Shown: piece after piece, positions 1-7,867 of the stretch | Layout: each line of letters begins with the position of its first letter | Numbering within the stretch: position 1 is the stretch's first letter | Assembly: GCA_020847355.1 (NCBI GenBank) | Contig: JADLCG010000309.1 | Coordinates: 1-17,485, forward strand | DNA: 17,485 nt | Reading direction: 5' to 3' | Source: Anaerolineales bacterium | Lineage (GTDB): Bacteria > Chloroflexota > Anaerolineae > Anaerolineales > Villigracilaceae | Notes under the pieces: model-generated | Told to the model about the DNA's origin: nothing | Database searches by the model: none | The model's input: only the letters and a program-made list of their open reading frames with translations | Program-made: the position numbers and the translations under genes

Positions 1-393
1 CAGTTGGAAGCGCGCCGCGTCACGGTGCAGACTCAGCCCAGCCTGCCCAACGTCTATGGAGATCGTCAGCGCCTGATTGAGGTTCTGCAAAACCTGCTCG
101 ATAACGCGGTCAAATATATGGGCAATCAAATTGAGCCGCGTATTGAAATCGGTCAACAAGCTGAAGAAGCCGGCAAGCCGATCTTCTTCATCAAAGATAA
201 TGGCATGGGCATTGCGCCTGAATATCACGAACGCATCTTTGGCTTGTTCAACAAACTTGACGCGAACTCAGAAGGCACAGGCGTGGGCTTGGCGCTAGTC
301 AAACGCATTATCGAAATCCACGAATGTAGAATTTGGGTTGAGAGCGAGATCGGCAAAGGCGCAATTTTCTACTTCACTTTGCCTACCCGCTAA
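1..393 (+). CDS. Sensor histidine kinase, C-terminal fragment (5' end outside window)
   Basis: This is the catalytic end of a histidine kinase whose start and phospho-acceptor histidine lie upstream of the window; the frame is open from base 1 and stops with TAA at 391-393. About 130 residues of the HATPase_c domain are visible: an N box (NLLDNAVKYMG), a G1 box (KDNGMGIAP), an F-box-like FGLFNKLD, and a G2 box (GTGVGLALVKR). Together these bind ATP-Mg for autophosphorylation. The sequence matches the C-termini of the three downstream kinases almost box for box, so it is a paralogue. One oddity is HEC where the other three have HGG just after G2, next to the conserved IWVESE strand. It lies 46 nt before the next kinase and may be co-transcribed with it. 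The kinase assignment is secure; the signal sensed cannot be judged. Confidence 0.93.
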   Translation, partial: QLEARRVTVQTQPSLPNVYGDRQRLIEVLQNLLDNAVKYMGNQIEPRIEIGQQAEEAGKPIFFIKDNGMGIAPEYHERIFGLFNKLDANSEGTGVGLALVKRIIEIHECRIWVESEIGKGAIFYFTLPTR

Positions 394-395
394 AT

Positions 396-417
396 CGCTT
401 CAGTTGGGCTTGAAGCG
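396..417 (+). other. Short intercistronic hairpin
   Basis: A perfect 7-bp inverted repeat, CGCTTCA (396-402) and TGAAGCG (411-417), with an 8-nt loop lies directly after the stop codon of the first kinase. No T-run follows, so it does not look like an intrinsic terminator. It could stabilise the upstream mRNA end, or be chance. Confidence 0.35.
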
Positions 418-439
418 GAAAGCGCTCTGAAGTAAGATA

Positions 440-2149
440 ATGCCCATCGAAAATGATCTATTTCAAAAGTCTAGTTGTGTGGCGCGGCTCTTCGGTAAAA
501 AATCACGGAAAGAGGCAGTCTTGAGCGCTTCGGAAACCTATTTTCAAGAAATCTTCAATAGAAACCCGGTGGCGATGGTCGTCTCGGACCTGTCCGGTCA
601 GATAGTTTTTGCCAATTTGCAGGCAAATCGTCTGCTGGGCTATGAAGCCAGCGAATTGATTGGGGCGAGCATCGAGCAATTAACGCCGGAAGATGCGCGT
701 GGAAAACATGAAGCGCAACGCGCTAATTTCAATCGCCATCCCGTCGCGCGAAAAATGGCTGGGCGCGAACTTAACGCGCGGCGCAAAGATGGGCAAGTGT
801 TTCCCGCAGAAATTGGCTTGGTCCCGCTCAATTTTGGAGATGACGCTTTTATCCTAGCCTCGATTGTGGATTTAGCCGAACGGCATTGGATGGAGGCTGA
901 AATTCATCGCCGCGCGAATGAACTGGACCTGCTCTATCGTTTGAGTTTGACGCTCGCTGGAGGCGAAGACCTGTATCACGCCTTGCGCGCATTTGTGAGC
1001 GAACTTAAAAAAATTATAGCGATAGACGCTTTTCATATTGGGTTATATAACCCTGAAACTGACGTTTTTTCCTATACGCTCTTTCTAAATTTAGAAGAAG
1101 ACCTGCGCCCACCCGCGCGAAAATTACATGAGAAGCCCGGGTTAGCCTTAGAGATTATCGCCAATAAAAAAACGCTTTATCTGGAAGATATTCAAGACCC
1201 GCAAACGCGGCGCGATCATCATATTCTGGTCATTGTCGAAGCGCCGATTCGCGCTTACTTGGGCATTCCGCTCATCTCCGGCGAGCGCGTGATCGGCGTG
1301 ATGTCCGTTCAGGCGTGCCAACCCAGCGCTTATACGCAGGAACAAATTCGCCTCTTAGAGACGATCGCCACGCAGGTTGTGATCACGATTGAAAAATCAG
1401 CTTTGCTTGAACAGCTTCAGCAAGAACTAAGCGACCGCCAGCAGTTAATTGCGGAACTGGAAAATAAAAACGCCGAGTTAGAACGCTTTACTTATACAGT
1501 TTCGCACGATCTCAAATCTCCGCTAGTGACGATCAGCGGGTATCTCGGATTTTTGGAGCAATCTGCCGCGCAGGGTAATATGGAGCGCTTCAAAAAAGAT
1601 AAGGCGCGCATTGAAAATTCAGTTATTCGTATGCAGGCAATGCTCAACGAATTGCTTGAACTTTCGCGGATTGGACGCATTCTCAACGAATCGGAACATA
1701 TTCCTTTCGAGAATCTGGTTCAGGAAGCGACTGAGTTGGTGCGCGGCCGGCTGGATGGGAAAAAGGTCATCATCTATAGCCATCCTGATTTTCCAGCCGT
1801 CTATGGCGATAAAGCCCGCCTGATCGAAGTTCTGCAAAACCTGCTGGATAACGCCGTTAAATATATGGGCGCACAAGCCCGCCCGCGCATTGAAGTAGGG
1901 CATCAGCGCACGCCGGAGGGACAAACGGTTTTCTTTGTGCGCGATAACGGCATGGGCATTGCGCCCGAACATCACGAGCGCGTCTTTGGCTTGTTCAACA
2001 AACTTGATTCTTCCACAGAAGGTACGGGAATCGGGCTGGCGCTAGTCAAGCGGATTGTTGAATTGCATGGCGGGAAAATTTGGGTTGAAAGCGAAGCGGG
2101 AAAAGGCGCTACGTTTTATTTCACGCTCCCAAGCGCCGAGCGTTTATAA
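440..2149 (+). CDS. Soluble PAS-GAF sensor histidine kinase
   Basis: A 569-residue histidine kinase with no membrane segment, so probably cytosolic. In order: a PAS domain at about residues 33-148; a GAF domain at about 160-318; a coiled linker at about 320-348; a HisKA domain with the phospho-acceptor H356 in SHDLKSPL; and HATPase_c at about 455-565 with N box (N467, N471), G1 box (D502-N503-G504), F box (FGLFNKL, 516-522) and G2 box (GTGIGLAL, 528-535). All catalytic motifs are present. There is no receiver or output domain, so a separate response regulator is expected but none is in the window. The ATG at 440 has only a weak purine-rich ribosome site (GAAGTAAG); it leaves a natural N-terminus before the PAS domain. 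The GAF domain closely resembles the first GAF domain of the kinase at 7868. The ligand is unknown. Confidence 0.93.
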   Translation: MPIENDLFQKSSCVARLFGKKSRKEAVLSASETYFQEIFNRNPVAMVVSDLSGQIVFANLQANRLLGYEASELIGASIEQLTPEDARGKHEAQRANFNRHPVARKMAGRELNARRKDGQVFPAEIGLVPLNFGDDAFILASIVDLAERHWMEAEIHRRANELDLLYRLSLTLAGGEDLYHALRAFVSELKKIIAIDAFHIGLYNPETDVFSYTLFLNLEEDLRPPARKLHEKPGLALEIIANKKTLYLEDIQDPQTRRDHHILVIVEAPIRAYLGIPLISGERVIGVMSVQACQPSAYTQEQIRLLETIATQVVITIEKSALLEQLQQELSDRQQLIAELENKNAELERFTYTVSHDLKSPLVTISGYLGFLEQSAAQGNMERFKKDKARIENSVIRMQAMLNELLELSRIGRILNESEHIPFENLVQEATELVRGRLDGKKVIIYSHPDFPAVYGDKARLIEVLQNLLDNAVKYMGAQARPRIEVGHQRTPEGQTVFFVRDNGMGIAPEHHERVFGLFNKLDSSTEGTGIGLALVKRIVELHGGKIWVESEAGKGATFYFTLPSAERL

Positions 2150-2171
2150 AAATTTGTTACCGTACATATGC

Positions 2172-2238
2172 ACCGCGAAGCCCGCAAAGTGCGCCAAGAA
2201 AACCTTTAAATCTTTGCGTTCTTCGCGCTCTTAGCGGT
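2172..2238. repeat. Imperfect palindrome with 9-10 bp internal period (GCGAAG type)
   Basis: The left arm (2172-2199) and right arm (2211-2238) are both 28 nt and pair at 21 of 28 positions by hand alignment around an 11-nt centre. Within the left arm the unit C-G-C-(G/A/C)-A-A-G recurs every 9-10 nt (GCGAAG, CGCAAAG, CGCCAAG). This layout resembles small dispersed hairpin repeats I recall from environmental bacterial genomes. Copies elsewhere in this genome cannot be checked here. Confidence 0.6.
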
Positions 2239-2301
2239 AAAAGAGAGATAAAAAATAGACTTTATCGGTAATAAGGTAAAGCTTGTTTTAGGGTGCAGGT
2301 A

Positions 2302-2339
2302 AACGCTGATTTGCGCGAGAAAAAAGAAAAATCCGCGTT
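2302..2339. repeat. Second imperfect palindrome (AACGC-GATTT type)
   Basis: The arms AACGCTGATTT (2302-2312) and AAATCCGCGTT (2329-2339) are complementary at 10 of 11 positions around an A-rich 16-nt centre. The sequence differs from the palindrome 60 nt upstream. It recalls a dispersed 'AACGC(A/T/G)GATTT' repeat type, but that is memory, not a search. Confidence 0.5.
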
Positions 2340-2407
2340 CTTCAATTACTAACGAAATTGTCGCCTTCTCGCAATGTATGAAGCGCAGAGGGCGAACGCT
2401 TCAAGGT

Positions 2408-2413
2408 TATAAT
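2408..2413 (+). promoter_or_regulatory. Putative -10 box (TATAAT) for the glycosyltransferase
   Basis: A perfect TATAAT within GTTATAATCTC lies 29 nt before the glycosyltransferase ATG, which would give a leader of roughly 22 nt. No good -35 hexamer is present at 16-18 nt spacing, so the call rests on the -10 box and its position. A similar TATAATCTC occurs at 12401 ahead of another gene. Confidence 0.5.
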
Positions 2414-2442
2414 CTCAAAACCATTAATGAGTTTATTGACCA

Positions 2443-4767
2443 ATGACAACTCCTCAAGCCCCTGAACCAGTTTTAGCTTCAAGCCTGCCCGAAAAAAAGA
2501 TCGGCAAGAGCGCGGCGCTTTTTCGATACCTTGCCCAACAAGATTTGGCGTTTTGGTTGTTCATCCTCGCTTTGGGTTTGTATCTCGCAACCCGTCTGAT
2601 CGGCTTGACGCGCTTCCCTATTTACTTCTTCACCGACGAAGCCATTCAAACCCAATCTATGGCGGAGTTGATCGCCCGCCACTATCAAGACCCGAACGGC
2701 TTTTTATTCCCGACTTACTTTCGGAACGGAGACTACTTTAACCTCGGGTTAAGCGTTTACCTTCAATGGTTGCCATTGATCATTTTTGGCAAGTCGGCGC
2801 TGGTCACGCGGGGGACGTCAGTCCTCGTCACCTTGATCGCCGCGTTTGCAGTGGGCATTATTTTACGCAATGTTTTCAAGAATAAATATTGGTGGGCAGG
2901 CACGCTCTTGCTCTCGATCACGCCTGCTTGGTTCTTGCATTCGCGCACCGCGTTTGAAACGGCGGAGTTCACGGCTTTTTACGCGGGGACTTTATGTTTT
3001 TATTTGCTCTATCGTTACAAATCGCCAAAATATCTTTATCTCACTTTTCTCTGCGCCGCCTGCGCCTTTTATTCCTACAGCCCGGGCCAATTGATCGTTC
3101 CAGTCACCGCAATCTTCTTCACCCTTTCGGATTGGCGCTACCACTGGAAAAATAGAAACACCGCGCTCAAAGCGTTGCTCCTCCTCGCCATTTTGGCCGT
3201 CCCCTATCTGCGCTATCGCCAAGAATATCCAGGCGCGGCATACGCGCATCTCTACATCCTCGACTCCTATCTTGTTGAAAACATCAGTTTGCCCGAAAAA
3301 ATCGGGAGATACTTATCCGAATACGCTTTTGGCTTAAGCCCGACATATTGGTATCTACCCAACAACCGCGATCTGCCGCGCCATCTGATGAAAAATTACG
3401 GGCAAATCTTAATCGTCACTTTGCCCTTCGCAATTTTAGGGCTGGCAAAAATACTTTCTAACCTGCGCGAAGCGGCAAACCGCGCGCTTCTTTTTGTCTG
3501 CTTGGCGCTTCCCGTCTCTGCCGCATTGGTTGCAATCAGCATCACCCGCGTACTCGCCTTTGTCGTGCCTGCCGCGCTCCTAACCGCAATTGGCATTGAG
3601 CGCTTTTTCGATTGGTTCGCCCAACCGCCCCAACTTCAACCTGTCGAAAAACCAAAATCGAGCGCCGAGCGGCTTATCTTCAGTCTCTTGATTTTGTGCG
3701 GCGGCGCGTTAATTGTTTTCTTTTTGGAACAGCCCCTCGATCGCATCTCTCTGCTGGCATTGACCTTGCTTCTCGTTTTGCAAAACTGGACAGATTATTT
3801 CAAACGCGCCACAAACCGACCTCGGGCTTGGTTCGTCTCCCAAACAGTTCTTGCGCTGACGCTTTTTGCCACGCTTGCCAGCGTCAACGTGTATATGCTC
3901 TACGATTCATTGAAGAATGGCCCGCTATGGTATGAAGATTACGGCATGGGCGGCTTGCAGTATGGCGCATTTCAAATCTTCGACGCGATCAAAGCCTATC
4001 AGCAAGCCCACCCTGAGCAGAAGATTATTTTCTCGCCAGATTGGGCAAACGGCACGGATGTAGTTGCGCGTTTCTTTTATAAAGAATTTCCGCCGTTTGA
4101 AATCGCCAGCGTCGCCGGTCACATCACCGCCAAGTTGCCGCTGGATGATAATACCGTCTTCGTCATGATTCCCGCCGAATATGAAGCCGCCGTCCAAGAG
4201 CCGAAATTTACAGACCTGCGCGTGGAAAAAATCGTGCCATATCCGAACGGTCAACCCGGCTTTTATTTTGTCCGCCTCAAATATTCCGCCCAAGCCGATG
4301 AACTCTTCGCCGCTGAAAAAGCCTTCCGCGAAGCCCTGCGCGAGTCTTATGTCACCATAGACGGGCAAGCCGTCAAAGTGCGGCATTCCTATCTGGAAGC
4401 GGGAGACGACGAAGAAGCGCAAAAAGAAGCGATCAAACTGGTCTTTGATAAAGACGAATTTTCACTCGCTAAAACATTTGAAGCCAACCCCTTTATCATC
4501 GAATTGATTTTCCCCGCGCCGCGCACGATCAACGGCTTTGCAATTGTGATCGGTTCGGCGCAGGCGCAAATTACGCTCAAATGCTATGCGGACGAAAATA
4601 GCCAGCCGCTCATTTATACATTCGATGGACAAGGCTCCATCGCACAACCGAAATTATCTTTTGATTTGCCCGCGCCCGTTACCGTGACCAAACTCACGCT
4701 GGAAATGTTCGACCCCAAAGCGCCGTCACCTACCAAAATCCACATCTGGGAATTGGAACTTCGCTAG
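2443..4767 (+). CDS. GT39/PMT-like membrane glycosyltransferase with C-terminal beta-rich domain
   Basis: A 774-residue polytopic protein of the GT-C type (ArnT/PMT/GT39-like), which transfers a sugar from a lipid-phosphate donor to an acceptor on the outer face of the membrane. After a soluble N-terminus (residues 1-33), the first helix (about 34-52) is followed by a short loop with the family's acidic pair, D65-E66 in FFTDEAIQ. About a dozen helices then run to about residue 485. Residues about 490-610 form a soluble domain. Residues about 675-774 are rich in beta strands and resemble a discoidin/F5-8C-like sandwich; this last call is from pattern only. The ATG has no clear Shine-Dalgarno sequence. 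Acceptor and sugar are unknown. It sits between kinase genes but has its own putative promoter, so a functional link to them is conjecture. Confidence 0.8.
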   Translation: MTTPQAPEPVLASSLPEKKIGKSAALFRYLAQQDLAFWLFILALGLYLATRLIGLTRFPIYFFTDEAIQTQSMAELIARHYQDPNGFLFPTYFRNGDYFNLGLSVYLQWLPLIIFGKSALVTRGTSVLVTLIAAFAVGIILRNVFKNKYWWAGTLLLSITPAWFLHSRTAFETAEFTAFYAGTLCFYLLYRYKSPKYLYLTFLCAACAFYSYSPGQLIVPVTAIFFTLSDWRYHWKNRNTALKALLLLAILAVPYLRYRQEYPGAAYAHLYILDSYLVENISLPEKIGRYLSEYAFGLSPTYWYLPNNRDLPRHLMKNYGQILIVTLPFAILGLAKILSNLREAANRALLFVCLALPVSAALVAISITRVLAFVVPAALLTAIGIERFFDWFAQPPQLQPVEKPKSSAERLIFSLLILCGGALIVFFLEQPLDRISLLALTLLLVLQNWTDYFKRATNRPRAWFVSQTVLALTLFATLASVNVYMLYDSLKNGPLWYEDYGMGGLQYGAFQIFDAIKAYQQAHPEQKIIFSPDWANGTDVVARFFYKEFPPFEIASVAGHITAKLPLDDNTVFVMIPAEYEAAVQEPKFTDLRVEKIVPYPNGQPGFYFVRLKYSAQADELFAAEKAFREALRESYVTIDGQAVKVRHSYLEAGDDEEAQKEAIKLVFDKDEFSLAKTFEANPFIIELIFPAPRTINGFAIVIGSAQAQITLKCYADENSQPLIYTFDGQGSIAQPKLSFDLPAPVTVTKLTLEMFDPKAPSPTKIHIWELELR

Positions 4768-4784
4768 TTCCATAAATCAGGGAG

Positions 4785-4790
4785 TAAAAT
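4785..4790 (+). promoter_or_regulatory. Possible -10 box (TAAAAT) for the two-kinase operon
   Basis: TAAAAT lies 45 nt before the start of the third kinase in the 68-nt gap after the glycosyltransferase. No convincing -35 box accompanies it. A 6-codon ORF (ATG at 4803, TAA at 4821-4823) lies between it and the kinase start, its stop overlapping the kinase Shine-Dalgarno AAAGGA (4822-4827). Confidence 0.3.
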
Positions 4791-4835
4791 AATCGTTGGT
4801 CAATGAGCATAGTCAGCGCGTAAAGGATCGTAGTA

Positions 4836-7800
4836 ATGAGTTTCAAGCCTCAAACGAAAAAAAATAACTCCTTTGTGACGATTGTTTTTCAAAGTAACGT
4901 TCAACAAGTTGCCAAGTTGTTCAACTGGGTTCTGGGGTTGATTGCCGCGGCGCTGATTATTTCCATCCCCGTTATCAATGCGCGGCAAAACGAATTTATT
5001 TTAGCGGTGATCATCTTCAGCCTCGCCGCCTTGATCGTCCCTTTTTATTTGGTTTATTGGCAGGCGTTTGAGGCGGCGGCGATTTTTATCTCCGTTTTCT
5101 TCATCACGGTCGTCACGGTTATTTCAACTTCCGCGCAGGGGATTCATCATATTGCCGTTATCGTCCTGCCGGCAATCATCATGATCGCCGGGCTGACGGC
5201 GCGGAAGCGCAACCTTATTCTCATTGTGTTGTATGCCCTCGCTTGCATCGCTTGGCTGGTCTTCGGGGAAATGTATCAGTGGCATACGCCGGAGGCGGCG
5301 CAAGGCAGTCGCTATAGCGATTTTCTGATCGTCGGTTTGATTTCTGTTCTCACCGCCGCGCTGGCGCGCACCATGATCGAAGCGATTTATAAAAATTACC
5401 GCTTGCTTCAAAATGAATTGAAAGAGCGGAAACTGGCTGAAGAAAGTTATCGCAATCTCTTTGAGAATGCCATAGACGGCGTTTTTCGAAGCTCGCCCGC
5501 CGGCAAAATTCTCAAAGCCAACCCGGCGTTAGCCGCCATGCACGGCTACGACTCGCCTGAGGATATGATTCACAGCGTAACGAATATCGCCACGCAAGTT
5601 TACGCCAACCCCGAGCGCCGCGAATTTCTCAAACAAGAACTGCTCGCCGGAAAAATTATCAAAGATTATGAAATTTTGAAGTACCGTAAAGACGGCTCCA
5701 CCTTCTGGACCTCCGTCAACGCCAAAGCGATTTACAACAGCGACGGCGAACTCCTGTGCTTTGAAGGTAGCGAAGAAGATATTACCCCGCGCAAGAAAGC
5801 CGAAGATCGCAAAACCTATTTGCAAGCCTTATTCTCTCAATCTTTAGACGGCTTTTTCTTCTGCATCTTTGACGAACCGCAAGAATGGGACGCAACTGCG
5901 GATAACGAAGCCATGCTTGACTATATCTATAACACCCAGCGCTTTACGGACGTGAACGACGCTCTACTTGAGCAATATGGAATCAGCCGCGAAAAATTTT
6001 TGAATTGCACGTCCAATTATTTTTTCCAACACGATCCGGAACAAGGTAAAGCCTTGCGCCAGGCTTTGTTTGATCAAGGGCGCGTCTTCGTGGAAACGAA
6101 CGAACGCCGCGAAGACGGCTCGCCAATTTGCGTCGAAGGCGAGTATGCCTGTTTGTATGACGAGCAGAATCGCATTGTCGGTTTCTTTGGTATTCAAAGA
6201 GATATTACCAATCGAAAACGGGTTGAAAAAGCGCTGCAACGTTCTGAAAAACGTTTTCGGAGCGCCTTTCAAGCCAGCCCCATCGCCATCTTCATCGCTA
6301 CGCTGGCTGAGGGCCGCCTGCTGGATGCAAACCAAGCCTACTGGAATATGACCGGCTACTCCGCGGAAATGGCGTTGGGCAAAACCGTCGAAGAGCTTAA
6401 GTTCCGCATGAAACCGTTGGACCGCCCTAAATTTATTGAAGCCTTGAAACAAAAACAATCGCTGAGCAATGTGGAAGAAATGCTTCTCTATTATCCAGAC
6501 GGCAGTTACAAGCCGGTGATTGCGTTCTATGAGTTGATTCAGCTTGAAGATCAAGATTGCGTGCTCGCTATGTTTTACGACGTGAGCGCGCAAAAGAAAT
6601 TAGAAGCGGAACGCAAAAACTTGATTAGTCAGCTTGAACTTCGCAATCACGAATCGGAGACGCTGAGAAAAGCCCTCGCCTACTTGGTGGAGACTTTTGA
6701 ATTTGACGAAATTATTCAGCGCACGCTGGATGAAATTCAAAAAGTGATTCCTTACGATAGCGCTTCGGTTTGGTCGGTGGAAAAAGATACGCAAAAATTG
6801 ATCGCGCACCGCCACTTACCGCCTGAGCATGTCGCTTCTCACCCTGAATGGCCCTTGGACGAAACCAATTCGGCTTATCCAGTAATCGTCGGCAAAGTTC
6901 CCTATTTTTTAGAAAATGACGTTCAAGCGCATCTGTCCGATTTCAGCGAATACCCGGATAATCTCATCAATTCATGGCTGGCAATTCCGCTCAAAGCGCG
7001 CGGAAAGATTCTTGGCTTGATCGCGCTGGATGGTTACGCTCTTGATCAATTTACCGAACATCACGCCGAACTCGCCGTAAATTTTGCCAATCAAGTTGCC
7101 GTCGCGCTGGAGAACGCGCACCTTTTTTCAGAACTGCAAGCCGAACTCGAAACGCGCCAGGAACTCATCTCGGAATTAGAAACCAAAAATTCCGAACTCG
7201 AACGCTTCACCTACACCGTTTCGCACGATCTCAAATCTCCGCTGGTGACGATTAACGGCTTCCTCGGCTATCTCGAAGCCGATATCCTCAGCGGGAAGGT
7301 TGAAAGAGTGCAAAGGGATCGCAAACGAATTCAAGAAGCGGTTGATAAGATGTATCACTTGCTCAACGATTTACTTGAATTATCGCGCATTGGACGGATT
7401 GTCGCCCCATCCGAAACGCTTGAATTTTCAGAACTCGTTGAAGAAGCGCTGAACATTGTGCACGGCCGGCTGGATAAAAATAAAGTCGCGGTTCAGATTC
7501 AGCCCAACCTGCCAGCTATTTATGGAGATCGGCAAAGGCTGATTGAAGTTCTGCAAAACCTGCTCGATAACGCCGCTAAATTTATGGGCCAACAACCTAA
7601 CCCAAAAATTGAAATTGGTCAGGCTGGCATGGTCAATGATCTGCCGATCTTCTTCGTCAAAGATAACGGCATTGGCATTGCCAAACAATATCACGAGCAA
7701 GTTTTCGGTTTGTTCAATAAACTGGATGCAAAAGGCGATAGCACCGGCATTGGTTTGGCGCTGGTTAAGCGTATTGTCGAAGTACATGGCGGGCAAATTT

Positions 7801-7865
7801 GGTTAGAAAGCGAAGTGGGGCAAGGCACAACATTCTTCTTCACTTTACCCACTCCGCCAAAGTAG
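4836..7865 (+). CDS. Membrane sensor histidine kinase, 6TM-PAS-PAS-PAS-GAF
   Basis: A 1009-residue membrane histidine kinase. About six hydrophobic helices occupy residues 28-180; I do not recognise the membrane module. Three PAS domains follow, at about 203-320, 328-462 and 470-588. The second has a long insert after FFFCIFDEP, a PAS variety I recall from other kinases. A GAF domain lies at about 608-762, then a coiled linker, HisKA with H797 in SHDLKSPL, and HATPase_c with N908/N912, D943-N944-G945 and STGIGLAL (969-976). All catalytic boxes are intact, and there is no receiver domain. The ATG at 4836 is supported by AAAGGA 8 nt upstream. The next kinase starts 2 nt after the stop, implying one transcript and coupled translation. 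The multiple PAS/GAF modules suggest sensing of small ligands, redox state or light, but no cofactor-binding residue can be assigned. Confidence 0.93.
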   Translation: MSFKPQTKKNNSFVTIVFQSNVQQVAKLFNWVLGLIAAALIISIPVINARQNEFILAVIIFSLAALIVPFYLVYWQAFEAAAIFISVFFITVVTVISTSAQGIHHIAVIVLPAIIMIAGLTARKRNLILIVLYALACIAWLVFGEMYQWHTPEAAQGSRYSDFLIVGLISVLTAALARTMIEAIYKNYRLLQNELKERKLAEESYRNLFENAIDGVFRSSPAGKILKANPALAAMHGYDSPEDMIHSVTNIATQVYANPERREFLKQELLAGKIIKDYEILKYRKDGSTFWTSVNAKAIYNSDGELLCFEGSEEDITPRKKAEDRKTYLQALFSQSLDGFFFCIFDEPQEWDATADNEAMLDYIYNTQRFTDVNDALLEQYGISREKFLNCTSNYFFQHDPEQGKALRQALFDQGRVFVETNERREDGSPICVEGEYACLYDEQNRIVGFFGIQRDITNRKRVEKALQRSEKRFRSAFQASPIAIFIATLAEGRLLDANQAYWNMTGYSAEMALGKTVEELKFRMKPLDRPKFIEALKQKQSLSNVEEMLLYYPDGSYKPVIAFYELIQLEDQDCVLAMFYDVSAQKKLEAERKNLISQLELRNHESETLRKALAYLVETFEFDEIIQRTLDEIQKVIPYDSASVWSVEKDTQKLIAHRHLPPEHVASHPEWPLDETNSAYPVIVGKVPYFLENDVQAHLSDFSEYPDNLINSWLAIPLKARGKILGLIALDGYALDQFTEHHAELAVNFANQVAVALENAHLFSELQAELETRQELISELETKNSELERFTYTVSHDLKSPLVTINGFLGYLEADILSGKVERVQRDRKRIQEAVDKMYHLLNDLLELSRIGRIVAPSETLEFSELVEEALNIVHGRLDKNKVAVQIQPNLPAIYGDRQRLIEVLQNLLDNAAKFMGQQPNPKIEIGQAGMVNDLPIFFVKDNGIGIAKQYHEQVFGLFNKLDAKGDSTGIGLALVKRIVEVHGGQIWLESEVGQGTTFFFTLPTPPK

Positions 7866-7867
7866 CC

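Larger units (their letters stand above)
2150..2442. other. Intergenic region with two palindromic repeats and a promoter
   Basis: This 293-nt gap separates the second kinase from the glycosyltransferase. It holds two unrelated imperfect palindromes (2172-2238 and 2302-2339) and a TATAAT box at 2408-2413. I see no small gene in it and no clear intrinsic terminator with a T-run. Confidence 0.7.

Noticed and set aside
5964..6593. Long antisense ORF (209 codons) opposite the third kinase
   Set aside because: It mirrors the codon pattern of the kinase, has no ribosome site and shows no recognisable domain; the same holds for the antisense ORF at 9983-10633.
7799..7867. Upstream GTG start for the fourth kinase
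   Set aside because: It would overlap the previous gene by 67 nt and add 23 residues with no domain before the membrane helices. The ATG at 7868, 2 nt after the preceding stop, is the natural coupled start.
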